DNA of 64,000 nucleotides from Calonectria ilicicola. Its lineage: Eukaryota; Ascomycota; Sordariomycetes; Hypocreales; Nectriaceae. The notes beneath the pieces were generated by a model that searched no databases, was not told the DNA's origin, and saw only the letters and a list, made by a program, of their open reading frames with translations. Below are positions 35,066-46,457 of the stretch, piece after piece. The position numbers were made by a program, and so were the translations under genes. Position 1 is the stretch's first letter. Each line of letters begins with the position of its first letter. The stretch is taken from assembly GCA_020809705.1 (NCBI GenBank), contig CP085829.1:5890001-5954000 (forward strand), in the 5' to 3' direction.

Positions 35066-35136
35066 TTCGAGAAACTATGCACAACTCTATTAATGACTTC
35101 AATGATATGATCCCCAATTCCGAAAGGACATGGGAA

Positions 35137-35145
35137 CTTTATATA
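35137..35145 (-). promoter_or_regulatory. putative TATA box of the BBE-like pseudogene
   Basis: TATATAAAG on the minus strand lies about 75 bp upstream of the ATG at 35065. The promoter element survives although the coding frame is broken. Confidence 0.4.
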
Positions 35146-36208
35146 GAAAGACGGTCTGAGTCGAATATAATTGTACTATTACTTTAAAGTTTTGTTGTGA
35201 CATATAATTGTTGAATTTCTCAAAGTGAGTTTTCCCGCTATCCTTTGATCGACGTAACTCGGACGGGGCGGTTGCCGTGAAGCGAATTTCATTTTTCATT
35301 GACGTATCTTAACGAGCACATCTACCTGAGTCAGTAACGTATTAGGTATAGCTGTCGTCTAGCTGGAGCTTGTAACAAGGATGTAGTGTGCATATCCCGC
35401 GCAGACCAGGGGCTTGGGCGGAATATTGGCAGTGCTCACCTTCATCTCTACTATATCTCGGGCATTGTATTACACCGATTCTCATAATTGCCCCGTACAA
35501 GGTTCACACGGATAGATTGACTGTTCCGCTAGCCGTGCAATCTACTTCTACACATAAGCTATACGCATGCCGCACCGGACAATCTCCAGCTTTTTTTTTA
35601 TTTGGATAGGTTTCTCAAGCAGGTGAATAAAAAATAGCTTCAAGGTTCCATTAGCCTTTAAGAATCGAATATACAGAGTAATTTTAGCTGAAGTTCCTAA
35701 TGTCTGGAATCATTGAGGTTTAAGGACTGAGGGCAGATTCTAGAATTACAAAACGAGATGGACATACTTGCAACTTCTCTATACCGAGACAGGCTATTTT
35801 ATGACTTTGTATATGCCCTCAAAATCCAACCTCTCCTGGTCCCTGCCTCCAAAGCACCCTCTGAGTTTCAGGTATATCAGTGGCATACACTTGTGGAATT
35901 TGATCCTCGGACATTATAACTCCACATCAGTAGACGATACTTCCCAAATTTATTAGTGAATATTGGGCTCGGCTACTAATTCCTCAATTGAGAAAAAAAG
36001 ACTTCGTGCCGTCCAGGCCACTTCGTGGGCCGCCAAACGTCTAACTTCCCTATGATGGGATGACGCACTTTGTCACCCGCATGGTTTGGATAGCTGTAGG
36101 TAACCGTAAGGAGTTTGGGGTTGACTTTCTGCGATTGATTACCTTGATGTGCCATGCATCTTCCTCCTTCTCTTTAACTTTGCCCCGTTCTGTCCACTTT
36201 CTGCCATC
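35146..36208. other. intergenic, no gene seen
   Basis: About 1 kb of AT-rich sequence between the divergent BBE-like pseudogene and copy 2 of the unknown family. Confidence 0.5.
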
Positions 36209-37799
36209 ATGGACCACAGAAACATGGCCGACGACGAAAACTCTGACAGAGATCCCAGTATCACGGGAGGTACACCAGTTGCCTCGCGTCCGCGAAGGGC
36301 ACAAGAGCTATGAAAGCCTCGATCCTTCATCTATGGGGCGTAGCTTACGTCTTTCGTGGATGCATCGCCTTTCGCCAATGAGAAACCAACCACCATGCCG
36401 GCCATCTCTGGGCTTGCTGCGCCAAGACTCTGGCTCCTTGGAGCTTTTTGGTCTGCATGACGCCGGGTCTCCAGCCCCCCTAGATTATTCACTACGCCAG
36501 AATGTTGAAAAAACCCTGAAAAGGCTGTGGCCAACCTCGTCTCCAGATTTCGAAAAGTTCTGGGCTAAGGTATCTGAGGACTGGCATCACACTCATGGCA
36601 TCAGCCAGCAGGCTAAGCTGGAAACCTTTGTCAAGCTGCTGCCAGAAGATCTAGAAGATGACGCGAACCAAGGAGAAACGGACTTTAAGTTGCTTCGCAA
36701 AATCAACGGCGTCACTGTAGAGCAGGGGTCTAATGGTACAGAGTACTTTGTCTGGACTTGGAAAGTTAAGGAGTGGATTGATGAATTTGTCTTGAAGATA
36801 CAGAAGTTCAGCAGCATCATCGATCCTGCCCTATTCAAGCAATCACTTAAGAAAGCTGACTGGAGTGTCATGAAAGACGAAAATGAAACCATCACATTCA
36901 TGCTTATTCCGGGCACTTCCCCAGAATCTCATCCTGGAATTCATCTCCGATTAACCGTCAACTATCAGGGAATCCCATTGGGATTAAGAATCAATGGCTG
37001 CGCTCTGCGCATCCGCCGCGAACCAGACGACGACACGGCGTCGCATTACCCGGGCGTCTGGACAGAAAAGAACATGTACGCCATTCGTTTTGATGTTTCC
37101 TCACCTGACTCCCCTACAACTAGAGACGGTATTGATGAGATCTCCGAAAAGAAAACCATCTTTGCGATGACTTTTGGTAAGTGGAACCTCGTTATGCAAT
37201 GAGTGAGTATATTTGCTGACCATACTTCTCGGGGCGTAGGTGATGTTCTTTTTTTGAAAGAGGACACTGCAGCGAGTGATACAATCACGAATTCCGATTC
37301 CGACTTATCAGAGGATCCCCGCCAGGTGTCTTGGGTTGATACCGATTTCGTCTTGATGCTTCAACTCCATGAAGATGGAACACCTGGCGATTACTACATT
37401 ATTTTCAACCCGACTTGGACACATGGGCGCGACGACTTTTTGGAGTACCACGCGATGATGCCCGGACTCCTAGTGGATGATGATCCCCTATGGAAGTTTT
37501 GCAGAATCTCTCATCCGTTCACAGTCGCCAAAATCGACAGAAGAGACCTTTCGTTGTCGTCGCTTCTCGACCTTCCCACCCAAAACTCCACAGCTGTAGC
37601 TGGAATCGAATCCGAGGACTTGCTGGACATGAAACTCAATATTGTCTCCATCTTCACACCCGAGATTGTTCATTGTGGGTCAAGATCGTCGTCCAAGGGG
37701 ACGGAGTTTGTCGGAATGTTTCCAGTAGAGGGTTCTGATGGGTTCGACGACGATGAACAGAGCGCCAAGAGTGAGGATATCTCTGATAACAAGAACTAG
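36209..37799 (+). CDS. hypothetical protein, unknown family, copy 2 (456 aa)
   Basis: The preferred model has three exons: 36209-36269 (ATG in GCCATCATGG), 36427-37176 and 37240-37799. The last intron is 63 nt, phase 1, after MTFG, exactly as in the paralog at 17402-18826. The 157-nt first intron is extra relative to copy 1 but restores phase and gives a matching length (456 against 453 aa). Without it, a frame open from 36060 would add an unrelated N-terminus. Shared landmarks are WPTSSPDF, FKQSLKKADWSV, PLGLRING, GDVLFLKED, FVLMLQL and GTPGDYYI. The acidic tail is shorter. No targeting signal is seen and the function is unknown. The N-terminal exon is the least certain part. Confidence 0.7.
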
Positions 37800-38402
37800 A
37801 ATAGTACATCCTGTCTTCAATAGGAAGCCTCGGCCTTTCCGACTATGGGATGATTATCCCAGTCAACCACAGATCACCGGCAACAACAACTGCAAAACCT
37901 AGATAGAACCCTCTAATTGATGCCTTTACAACCCTAATGTCACAACACAAGTTACTATGGCTTGTGACCCTAAAAGTTTTTGCAATGACTGAATTAGTAT
38001 CCTTTAATCAGTATTTTAACCATAGACCTTCTTCCTATGCCTGCAGCTATCACGCCTTACTGTGTGGGTCCCGTGCGCGCATGCACACATGAAATGATGT
38101 AACTTTAGCAATTCTAGAAGAATCCTAAGAAAATAATAAACAATAATTTATTTATTATGATTAGGCTTATAAATTATTTTATTTTTATTTTATTTTTTCT
38201 TTTTAGAAATATCTTAGATCTTGGTTTATATGTATACGCCCAGAAAAACTCATTATTTATTATCATCTCCTTAATTGGGGGTATATTAATATCCAATTTC
38301 AATACAGCATAACTAACTAGAGTATTTCTTCACTAAACATCAACAAATTACCATACAGTCATTACCGTGCCCACTAGGCTTGTGGAAGGGATCCGGGCAT
38401 CA
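37800..38402. other. AT-rich intergenic spacer
   Basis: Contains runs such as TTTTATTTTTATTTTATTTT near 38175-38200. No gene is visible. It marks the change from the repeat-rich left part to the denser right part. Confidence 0.5.
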
Positions 38403-40361
38403 CTAGTTCTTGACTTCTTCAATCGTCGTGGTTCCGGGCGCAACAACCTTGAGGTTACCCTGCTCAATCTCCCTCTCCAAGGCTTCAAGTCGACTGACTT
38501 TGGTACGTGTCTTCCATGCAGGCACACCAGAGTCGAAAACATCGTCCATTTCCTCCAGGGTGTATCCCTTAGTCTCGTATGCGGTAAGGAACATGTGAAT
38601 AAATGCTGCGCCGTTGACTAATATGACGTTAGTTCCGATTCCATATGTTAAGGAAGAGGGACACATACAGGCTGCAAAAATGTAGTACATCTTGTAGTTG
38701 ATGTTCCAGACTGCCATACACGTCAGTATCTTGCCTATTGCTACAGGATATCAGGGACACTCACGAAGCGGAGGCACACCAAAGGCCAGAACCATGTTCC
38801 AGAACCAGTTGGTTGCGGTACTGAGAGACACAGCCTTGGCTCGGATTCGACCCGGGTAAATTTCAGCGGGATAAGTCCACGAGGTTGGACCCCAGGTGGT
38901 AGCGAATGTGGCCACGAATAAATACGAGCAGGACACAATGGCCGACGACACAGGTCGGTTGTTGTTAACGATCCAACTAATATCCTTGTTGTTATTGGTC
39001 TGAGTCTCCTTGGTGTTGGGTTGACCATAGTATTGTTGGAGAGCACCTTTTAAGCAATCATGTCAGTCATGTGTTAAAAGCAAGGTAGAAAATTCGGCGT
39101 ACCTGAAATAAAGAGCCATGTCATCAAGAAAAAGGATCCAATAACCAGCGAAGGTCGTCGACCCCATTTATCCAAGAACAGAATTGCTGGAAGGGTCAAG
39201 GCGACGTTGATGATGTACTGGATAGAGGCAGTCAGAAGCGGCGACGCAATCTGGGCGCCCTCCATAATGTACACAATGTAATCTGTAAGTTTGTCAGTAT
39301 CAATTAACCATGTCCGCGGTTCTTGCGTGCTTACACATCATAATATTCATGCCACAAAGTTGACTCCACATCTGAATACTCATTCCCAAGGCCACACGCT
39401 TGAGCATTCTCGGCTCAACCAAGGCTTTCCAGCTGCTGGCAGCTACTTCGCGCTCGAACCTCAGAGCATCCTCGATTTCTTGGTACTGGGCGAGCACCAC
39501 GGGGTGATTGACGTCTCCATTGCCGTGCAATTTGCCAAGAATATCGAGAGCCTCCTCCCAGCGGTCTTGGGTTGCAAGCCATCGTGGACTATAAGGACAG
39601 AAGAAGAGTCCGAAGAAGAGGATAATGGCCGGGAACATCTGTACAGCCCAGGGGATTCTGAACGCGGCAGTCGGTTGGTTTGGGTCGTTGGGTCCGTCAC
39701 CGATGCCTTCGGCACAGCCGTACTGGATGAAGTATTGAATGAGAATACCCCAGGTAATGGCCCATTGCTGAAAACTATTCATGGTTAGTATGCTAGGGTT
39801 CAAGAGACATCACATCAAGCTACTTTACCTGACAACACGACCTCGAATTTTCTTCGGCGCGATTTCAGACTTCAAGGATGTCAGTCACATCATATCCCCC
39901 AACCTCATGGAGCTTTTCTTACCTGGTAAACTGGTACAATCGAACTGGCAATACCAACACAGAAGCCAGCAATAACACGACCGGTGCAGAGCATGCCAAT
40001 GTTCTGGGCGGCGCACTGGATGATGCTGCCGATTACCCACAGAATGCAGCTGACCTGCAGGGCAACCTTTCGAGAGTACTTGTCGGCAATAAAGGACGAG
40101 ATGAGCGAGCCCGCAAGAGAACCTGCAGGCATGGATGCAGTGATGGCGCCCTGGCGGTAGGACTTGGGGTTGTCAAAGTAATTCTTGTAAGCCTGAGTGC
40201 CGAGCACGCCAGACATGGACGAGATATCGAAGCCAAAAAGCCCGCCTCCTGTAATGACACTTCAAGTTAGCAACGATTCCATTAGGGGAGGGCAATTGGC
40301 GGTTGGGCATACCAATGGAGGCAAAGGCGCAGATGCCATAGACACTGGATGCCTGCCACAT
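38403..40361 (-). CDS. MFS sugar transporter (sugar porter family)
   Basis: Eight exons join in phase: 40361-40313, 40248-39923, 39869-39829, 39774-39335, 39282-39103, 39046-38765, 38710-38669 and 38617-38403. The product is 524 aa. It shows the sugar-porter signatures in order: GGLFGFDISSMSG in the first helix, GRVIAGFCVGIASS, PVYQSEIAPKKIRGR, QQWAITWGILIQYF, PYSPRWL, QMWSQLCGMNIMMYY, a PAEIYPGRIRAK loop (PESPR/PETKG-type motifs), and a long cytosolic tail ending near TTTIEEVKN. Twelve membrane segments are expected at the plasma membrane, with hexose uptake by proton symport. The closest fungal types are high-affinity glucose or monosaccharide carriers. Two very short exons (41-42 nt) are supported by phase and by conserved sequence across each junction. 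Confidence 0.92.
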
Positions 40362-42543
40362 CTTGACAGAGTGGTGATTGAATTAACAAGCTCAAGAAAT
40401 AGTATCCCAGACGCTCTTATGGAGGTGGGCGAGCAAACTCAGCAAACACTCGATCAGCGATGAGGGGTCCATGGCCACCATAAGTAGTCAGACCATGCGC
40501 CGCCAAGAATCCGCGTTGCATCACAGCCTCAAGCAGTGATTCATACAAGCATGTCGGGAGACCCAAAGGCGAAGCAAAGAAAGCATCCCAAACCCAAACC
40601 GGTGCATCCGTTGCGGGCCGACTTGGGGCATCTGCTGTGTGCGTTGCACTCTCTCTCTTTGGGAGGGGCCGGGAATGAGAGAATGGCCATATGTCAGCCA
40701 TCAAGCGTTACACTGGTGGTGCGATACAGAGGCCGGACTCGAGGCCTTGTCAAGGTAGGGCGACATCCAAGGAGCGAGGCACAGGATGGGGACAGGAAGG
40801 GGACAGGAAGGGGAAGTGATCACCAAAGAGAGTAACACGCCATGAGCCTGTTCTGTGCTAGGCCGCCCGAGAAGCGATTCGCAGCAGCCAAGTGAGGATA
40901 AGTCTGGCCATGATGTTATAGAGGGTGTGTGGTGTGAGGTGTGAAGAGTGAGATGTGAGGAGTGAGGAGTTGGGGGAGGTGATTAGGCAACTGTGATTCT
41001 CGCTGAGTGATTCCCTTGGAGGGGGAGTATACCCCCGTACGATCCACGAATAAGAAGAGCGCGCCGTGATGCACAAACAACACGCATGTTGCAAACACCA
41101 ACCCAACCCAACAAGGGCCTTCGCCCAGTGCAGTGAGCCAAGCTTAGAGCCAAACATGTCCTAGGAGTAAGAACAGAGTGACCGACCCTCTTTTTTTCCC
41201 CGCGAAGATCGCCGTCAGACGGGGGGAATCCCACCAACCTTGAGCCTGCACCAGGTACTTGCAGTTACATTGGGGGCACCTTTAGCCGTCTGCCGACAAC
41301 AAGCTTGAGCTACATCTCCGCCAAACGCGCCCGTCTTTGTCCCGTCTCTGTCTCGTCTTGGAAGTCATCCCGAGCAGGCCTCTGAACTGCCAACGAACCA
41401 AAGGCCTGGGACTGGGACCCTCTTGCGGTCCCGGATTGCCTCACGTCCCACAACACAATTTAATTGTCTAGTGTTGCCCCAAAAATATCTTCGTCTCGTC
41501 TTTTTTTTTTTATACAACACTCGTCCGAGTCTTGTTCTCTCTTCGACAACGTGTTCTGCCCTAGTAGCGCCGACAATGCTCCGTGACCCCCCTGCCCGCA
41601 TTGTCGAATCCTCCAAGCAATTAGCCATCCAGTCCAAGTCCTGCCTGCGACCATCAAGAACATCCCTGCCTCTACCTCAGCTACGCCGGTTCTGGAACCC
41701 AGGGATCACCTTCCAAGTAACCTTGAAACGAAGCTTCCCCAATCCCTGGCCGTTCGGCCCACACTTCCCCGAGGCCATCCAAGCTCGTGATCCGACACAT
41801 CAATATAACGAGAGCCAGAGTTGCAACGTTACCCCTTGTCACACTTGCGCATACATACATACATACACCACTAGCTACACGTGATGCCCGGAGCTCGGCA
41901 CAAGAGCTCTCCCTTGTCGGATCAAGCATCGCCGAATACAATGATCCGCTGAACCGACCTCGCAGCCCTCAAGCCCGAGCAAGCTGGACCATGATTCCCT
42001 CTCCGCAACCCCGCCACGGGCAGAGTAACAGTGAGGAAAAGGTGTGGCAAAACCACGAAAGAATCCCTCCAGCCATGGGCTGAAATATCGTCCTCGAGTC
42101 ATCAAGGCGTCGCGGGAATTGTTCAGTAAATACATCTGTCTACCACATCGTCAGCATACCACAATGTGGTGCCACCATCACTACAAACGTTAGTAGCCAG
42201 GAAAGAAATAATCTCGTCGTTGAATTTTTGGCCACTGGGCCCTGCTCCTTATGGATGCCAACGTGGACGAACCAAGAACAAGCGCAAAGTATACCGCCAG
42301 CGCCTGACTCCGTCCCTAGTCGTCACGGCGTTAATATACACAACTCAACCAAAAGAGACAAAACATGATGTAAAAAGAAAAAAAACTGTCCGTCCTGTAA
42401 TACGCAATCCCCCCAATCGACGGTATAAGTCCCCTAGTATATATCAAAAAAGCAATCGTACTCGTCAAACTCCATCATGAATATATGTCGCAGCCATCGT
42501 CATGTAAAAAGCTTCAAGCTTCGAATGTAAAGTCCGTAGCCCT
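40362..42543. other. long intergenic region with low-complexity tracts
   Basis: About 2.2 kb without a supportable gene. It holds a GGGGACAGGAA triplet repeat near 40789-40813, a GT/GA-rich tract at 40920-40980, a poly-T run near 41503-41513, and a short CATA microsatellite near 41850-41867. The long upstream region of the sugar transporter probably carries its regulatory sites. Confidence 0.5.
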
Positions 42544-44763
42544 TTACTCAGAGCAGGGTCCTAGATTCTGCTCATGCACATGCCTGAGATAATTTCGTTG
42601 CTTTCTAAATGAGGAGTAGTCACCCTCTAGAATAACGTCAAGGAGGCCTCCATCCATAACGCCATCCTTTAGGTCGTCCATCCGATCGACCAGGCCATAG
42701 TATGCCTCTTCGAAACGGGCTAGAATAGCACGAATGTTAGATGAACCACCCGAAATATCGTTTGCTGGGTTATTGGGATCAATGATGGACAAGCGATCTG
42801 TGCTCTTGTAGGTAAAAGTAGAAACGTCTCTCTATAAAGCGACTTGTTAGCAAATTGTAAACTAAAAAACAAAAAATAAAAAGATTGGTTAGCGGTAGAT
42901 GTGCTTCTCACCTTTGGAATGTACCCAACGGGTCTCGTCAGCGAGATGGCGTTAGCCTCATGGCGAAATTGGCGGCCATATAGGAAGAAGAACTCGAGCA
43001 ACATCTCGCCAAGGTTGTGCTCTGGAACGAGGCTGCCACTCTGAACCTGGGGCATGAGCTGGAGCATGCTGACCACCAAGCAAATGACCGAAAATCCGCC
43101 GATTCCACCGTTGACTGGCTCGTTCAACCCTCGCATAAGCAGAAAGTGCTTGATGACGGTCACGAGGATCGGCATAGCGGGGTACTGTTCTTTCCATCGC
43201 AAGAACGTGTCAATGGCGTTGACACCGCCAAGATTCTCAAACGACACATCCACTTTCAGACCCGTGTTCTTGTCAACATACTTGACCAAGGGGATTCTAG
43301 CGTGGGCAATAACCTGAATAGAGTCCGATTCGGCAATGCGTTGATCAGCAAGGAACTTTCGGAACTTGTAGAGCCAACTCTTGGCACTGAGGTACGTTGG
43401 TGGGCCTCCCCTCATGAAGCTTGCCGAGCACACAACCAAGTCCATGTCGGCAGTCGGGAGATACAGCCCTGACATGAAGGAGCCAAAGGGGTGCACTTGT
43501 GCATTTGAAAAACTTCTGGCCTCACGCTTCATTGCCTTCTTCAGGTTTTCTACCAAATCGTTACGTATGCGTTGCTCAAACTCACGAGGTCGCACATAGT
43601 CGTAAAAGTCCATTACTTCCTTGTGTAAGCTGAAATCCTTGGTTAGCCTGCGGATCTCGCGTATCGTGCCGATCGGCAATTGAAGTGGCTTACCGGAATC
43701 CCATATCAGTCGTAGCTGAGTGATCAACCGTTGCCCAAGGGCACGGCTCCTCATTCGCCTTTGGCAGCCAGTCGGGCATCAACATGCCTTTGGATGGTTT
43801 ATTAGCACCCTTTTTCAGTTGGCCGTACTCGGGGGGTTTAATCTCGTCATCAACTGTGCGTTTTCGCGAACCCAGAGGACCACTCTGATCGGGGCGCGGG
43901 GGTAGACTGCTGATCGAGCTTCGAGGTCCTGTGGGTGCAGGAGGAGGTGCAGTAGTGGGCGGCGGCGGTGGTGGTTCTCTAGGAGGTGGGGGAGGGGCTT
44001 CATCAGCACTGTCTTCTCCGGAGGATGACGAGTCGCTCAGATCAAAAGAGATGAAATCCTCGGCGTGTGTTGAAGCTGCTGGTTTAGATTCTTCTTCTAG
44101 TCGCGCTTTGCGAATAAGCTTGACCACGTCCTTCTTCTTTCGCTGAGTCTCATCCGGGCACGGGAGAGCTGTGTACGGGTCTGGATTCGACCACTTAGGT
44201 GCGGCATCAGCAGCCTCAGTATCAGCCGTGGTTCGCGCGCGCTTCTTGGAGGGGCCCTCGGTATCCGACTTTTCTGAGGAAGACGATATGTCCATCTCTA
44301 GCTCGTCATCATCTGAAAGCTCGTCAATGGCACGGAACTTGGCGCCTGCATCGAGGTCGCCGACGCGCTCCTCGGGCAAGAGCTCTGTCGCGCCCGAAAT
44401 GAGGGCGCGCTCTGAAAGGTGCGGGGGAGGCTGCCACCTGGGCCTTCCGGGTCGTCGGCCTCCACGACCGCCGTCTCTACGCCTGTCGTTCCCGCCGCGA
44501 TAGTCCCTGGGAGGGGGCAGATCAGAAATGCCAGCGGGCTTGTCGAAGCGGAATGTGAAGTCGCCGCGGGGTGCCTGAGGGCGATACGAGTCTGAGGGTC
44601 GGTAGTCGTCGTAAAAGGGACGACGGTCACCTGGACGGTCACCCGGCCGCCAGCTGTCGGTGTCCTTGTGCTGGCTTCGCGGTGGTGGCGGAGGGCGGTA
44701 CGACCGATTGTCATTGCGAGGGCCTCTTGGCTCCGAGCGCTTTCTCGGCTTGTTGCGCACCAT
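42544..44763 (-). CDS. Trf4/Cid14-type non-canonical poly(A) polymerase
   Basis: Three exons, 44763-43694, 43647-42912 and 42831-42544, give about 697 aa. The ATG sits in ACCATGG. Residues 1-350 are low-complexity and disordered: an Arg/Gly/Pro head, acidic Ser/Asp tracts and Pro runs. The nucleotidyltransferase core begins at LTKDFSLHKEVMDFYDYVRPR. Catalytic aspartates lie in GSFMSGLYLPTADMDLVV, with a third in KVDVSFEN. The PAP-associated domain follows, with NEPVNGGIGGFSVICLV. These are hallmarks of the nuclear polymerases of the TRAMP surveillance complex, which add short A tails to aberrant RNAs for the exosome. The length and the disordered head fit fungal orthologues. Confidence 0.92.
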
Positions 44764-45350
44764 GGTTTCTGGATGGATTTGGGAGTGAGTCGTGCAGCTT
44801 GTGTGGCGTAGCTTGGGGTCGACGTGCTCTCTTTAATTGATTTGGTGTGTCGCAAGAAAAAAAGAAGGCGAAATCGCGGTCGAACTTGCGCTAGCTATTT
44901 TCGTGTAAATTGGAGACGGCGCGTTTCGCTGAGTCAGCTCTGTCCAGCCCCGCCCACGATGAAATGGGTGGCATACTGGGCGAAATTTCGCAATGCAGAA
45001 TCAAATAAATAAGATTAACATTGTATTACTTTATTCAATTTATGGTTATACCCATTTACTTTTGCTCTGCTCAATTGGTTCACAAGCTTCTTGCTCCCAT
45101 TTTCACATGGTGCGGCAAGTCGCTATCATCCAAGCTTTTAGTTCTCGGCAGTGAGTACCGGTGCGGAGACACGCTATCCAGGTTTGGGGGGGCATTGGTG
45201 ATCTCATCACTTGGCTTTCAATAATAACCTGAATCAATGTATGTTCAATGTATGCTCAATGTTTATTCTCTCCTGACAATGATCCATATTCCTATGTGGT
45301 GACGGAATGCGATGATAGTGTCCAACGGTTACTATTCCCCCAGTCCACAA
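44764..45350. other. intergenic
   Basis: Upstream region of the poly(A) polymerase and 3' region of the second Rid gene. No gene is visible. Confidence 0.5.
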
Positions 45351-45853
45351 TTACTGCTTCTTTGCAGCACCCTCAGGGTCATGGGCGGAAACCTCAATCT
45401 CGACATGCATGTTCTCAACTCCTAGCTTTGCCACGCCAATCTGGGTCCAGATTGGTTGATGGTTCGGCATCCATTTCTTAAAGTTTTCAATCATGGTGAC
45501 CGTAACCTCCTCGTTAATATCCGTGTGGTAGGAGTTGACGCGGAAGACCTGTGGCCAGCCCTTGCCTCCTGCTGCCTTCAACACGTCGTCGACGTTTTGG
45601 AAAGCCACAGCAATCTCTTCCTTGAGATCCTTGGGGAATGTGCTCTTGAGGTCAACATCGCCGCTCTCTGGGAATTTCCAGCCTCCTGATAAGATTTTGT
45701 TGGTCAGCGCGTTTCTTTTTACAGTTTGGGTCTTCACAAACCTTGTCCGGAGCACTCAATTCGATCGCCGATTCTAGCGGCCTGGCTGTACCCGAAATTT
45801 TGGCTCGCCCACTTGCCAGCGGGAGTAGAGCTGTTGAATTTAAGGTGGGACAT
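45351..45853 (-). CDS. Rid (YjgF/YER057c/UK114) family protein, copy 2
   Basis: Exon 1 (45853-45742) starts MSHLKFNSSTPAGKW and ends at CSGQ. After a 55-nt intron in phase 1, exon 2 (45685-45351) gives 148 aa in total. The intron sits at the same codon as in the copy at 22362-22855, and the shared segments AAGGKGWPQV, FKKWMP and VEIEVSAHDP show common descent. The catalytic Arg of classical RidA is again replaced by Trp in PIWTQ. No signal peptide is present. The gene lies just downstream of, and in the same direction as, a flavin monooxygenase, about 600 bp away. A partner role in handling oxidation products is possible but unproven. Confidence 0.87.
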
Positions 45854-46457
45854 TTTGATCAATGTAGTGTCGAAAGTTTTTAATACTTGTGAATTTTGTT
45901 GTGCTGTCTGGATGGCTGCTGTTGTAACATTTGCACTCGCAAGCGTACACGGCCTTATATAGCACGTCGCCAGCAGAGAGTCGTCAAATCAAGAAGCCCA
46001 TGATGATGCGCCTCCCTAGCACCGCTCATCTTTGCCAAGAGTCTCGGACCAAAGATGATCAACTGGATGAGTAATGTAAGTCGGCGCGCTCTGGACACCA
46101 AGATGAGAAAACAACCGTGCAGCGTCGATAAAATCAAGACACGGCAGAACACAGCCTTCATCTTACAAATCCCGCAAGCAGTTTGAGGGATCGATGGAGG
46201 AACATTCTTTCCGAGTGATGGCTAGGCTGCTGACGGAGTGACATGCTGGGTCGGCCAAGACTTGGTGCCACTATTCCCATTGGCCGGCTCGCCATAAATC
46301 ATCAAAAGCTCGGATGGAATGGGGCGTGCTGCACTCACTAGCAAACTCGGCCGGCTCAAATACGTTCGTAATCAGTCAACCGAGTGGTCTTTGGTGAATA
46401 TCGCTAAATTTAGGTCAAAAAAAACACTGGAGAAAATAATAGTGACTGTTGGGGAAT
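45854..46457. other. intergenic
   Basis: About 600 bp between the second Rid gene start and the FMO stop codon. It must hold the Rid promoter. No gene is visible. Confidence 0.5.

Noticed and set aside
41423..41884. Plus-strand 153-codon frame
   Set aside because: It contains a poly-Phe from a T run and microsatellite-derived residues; it is low complexity rather than gene-like.
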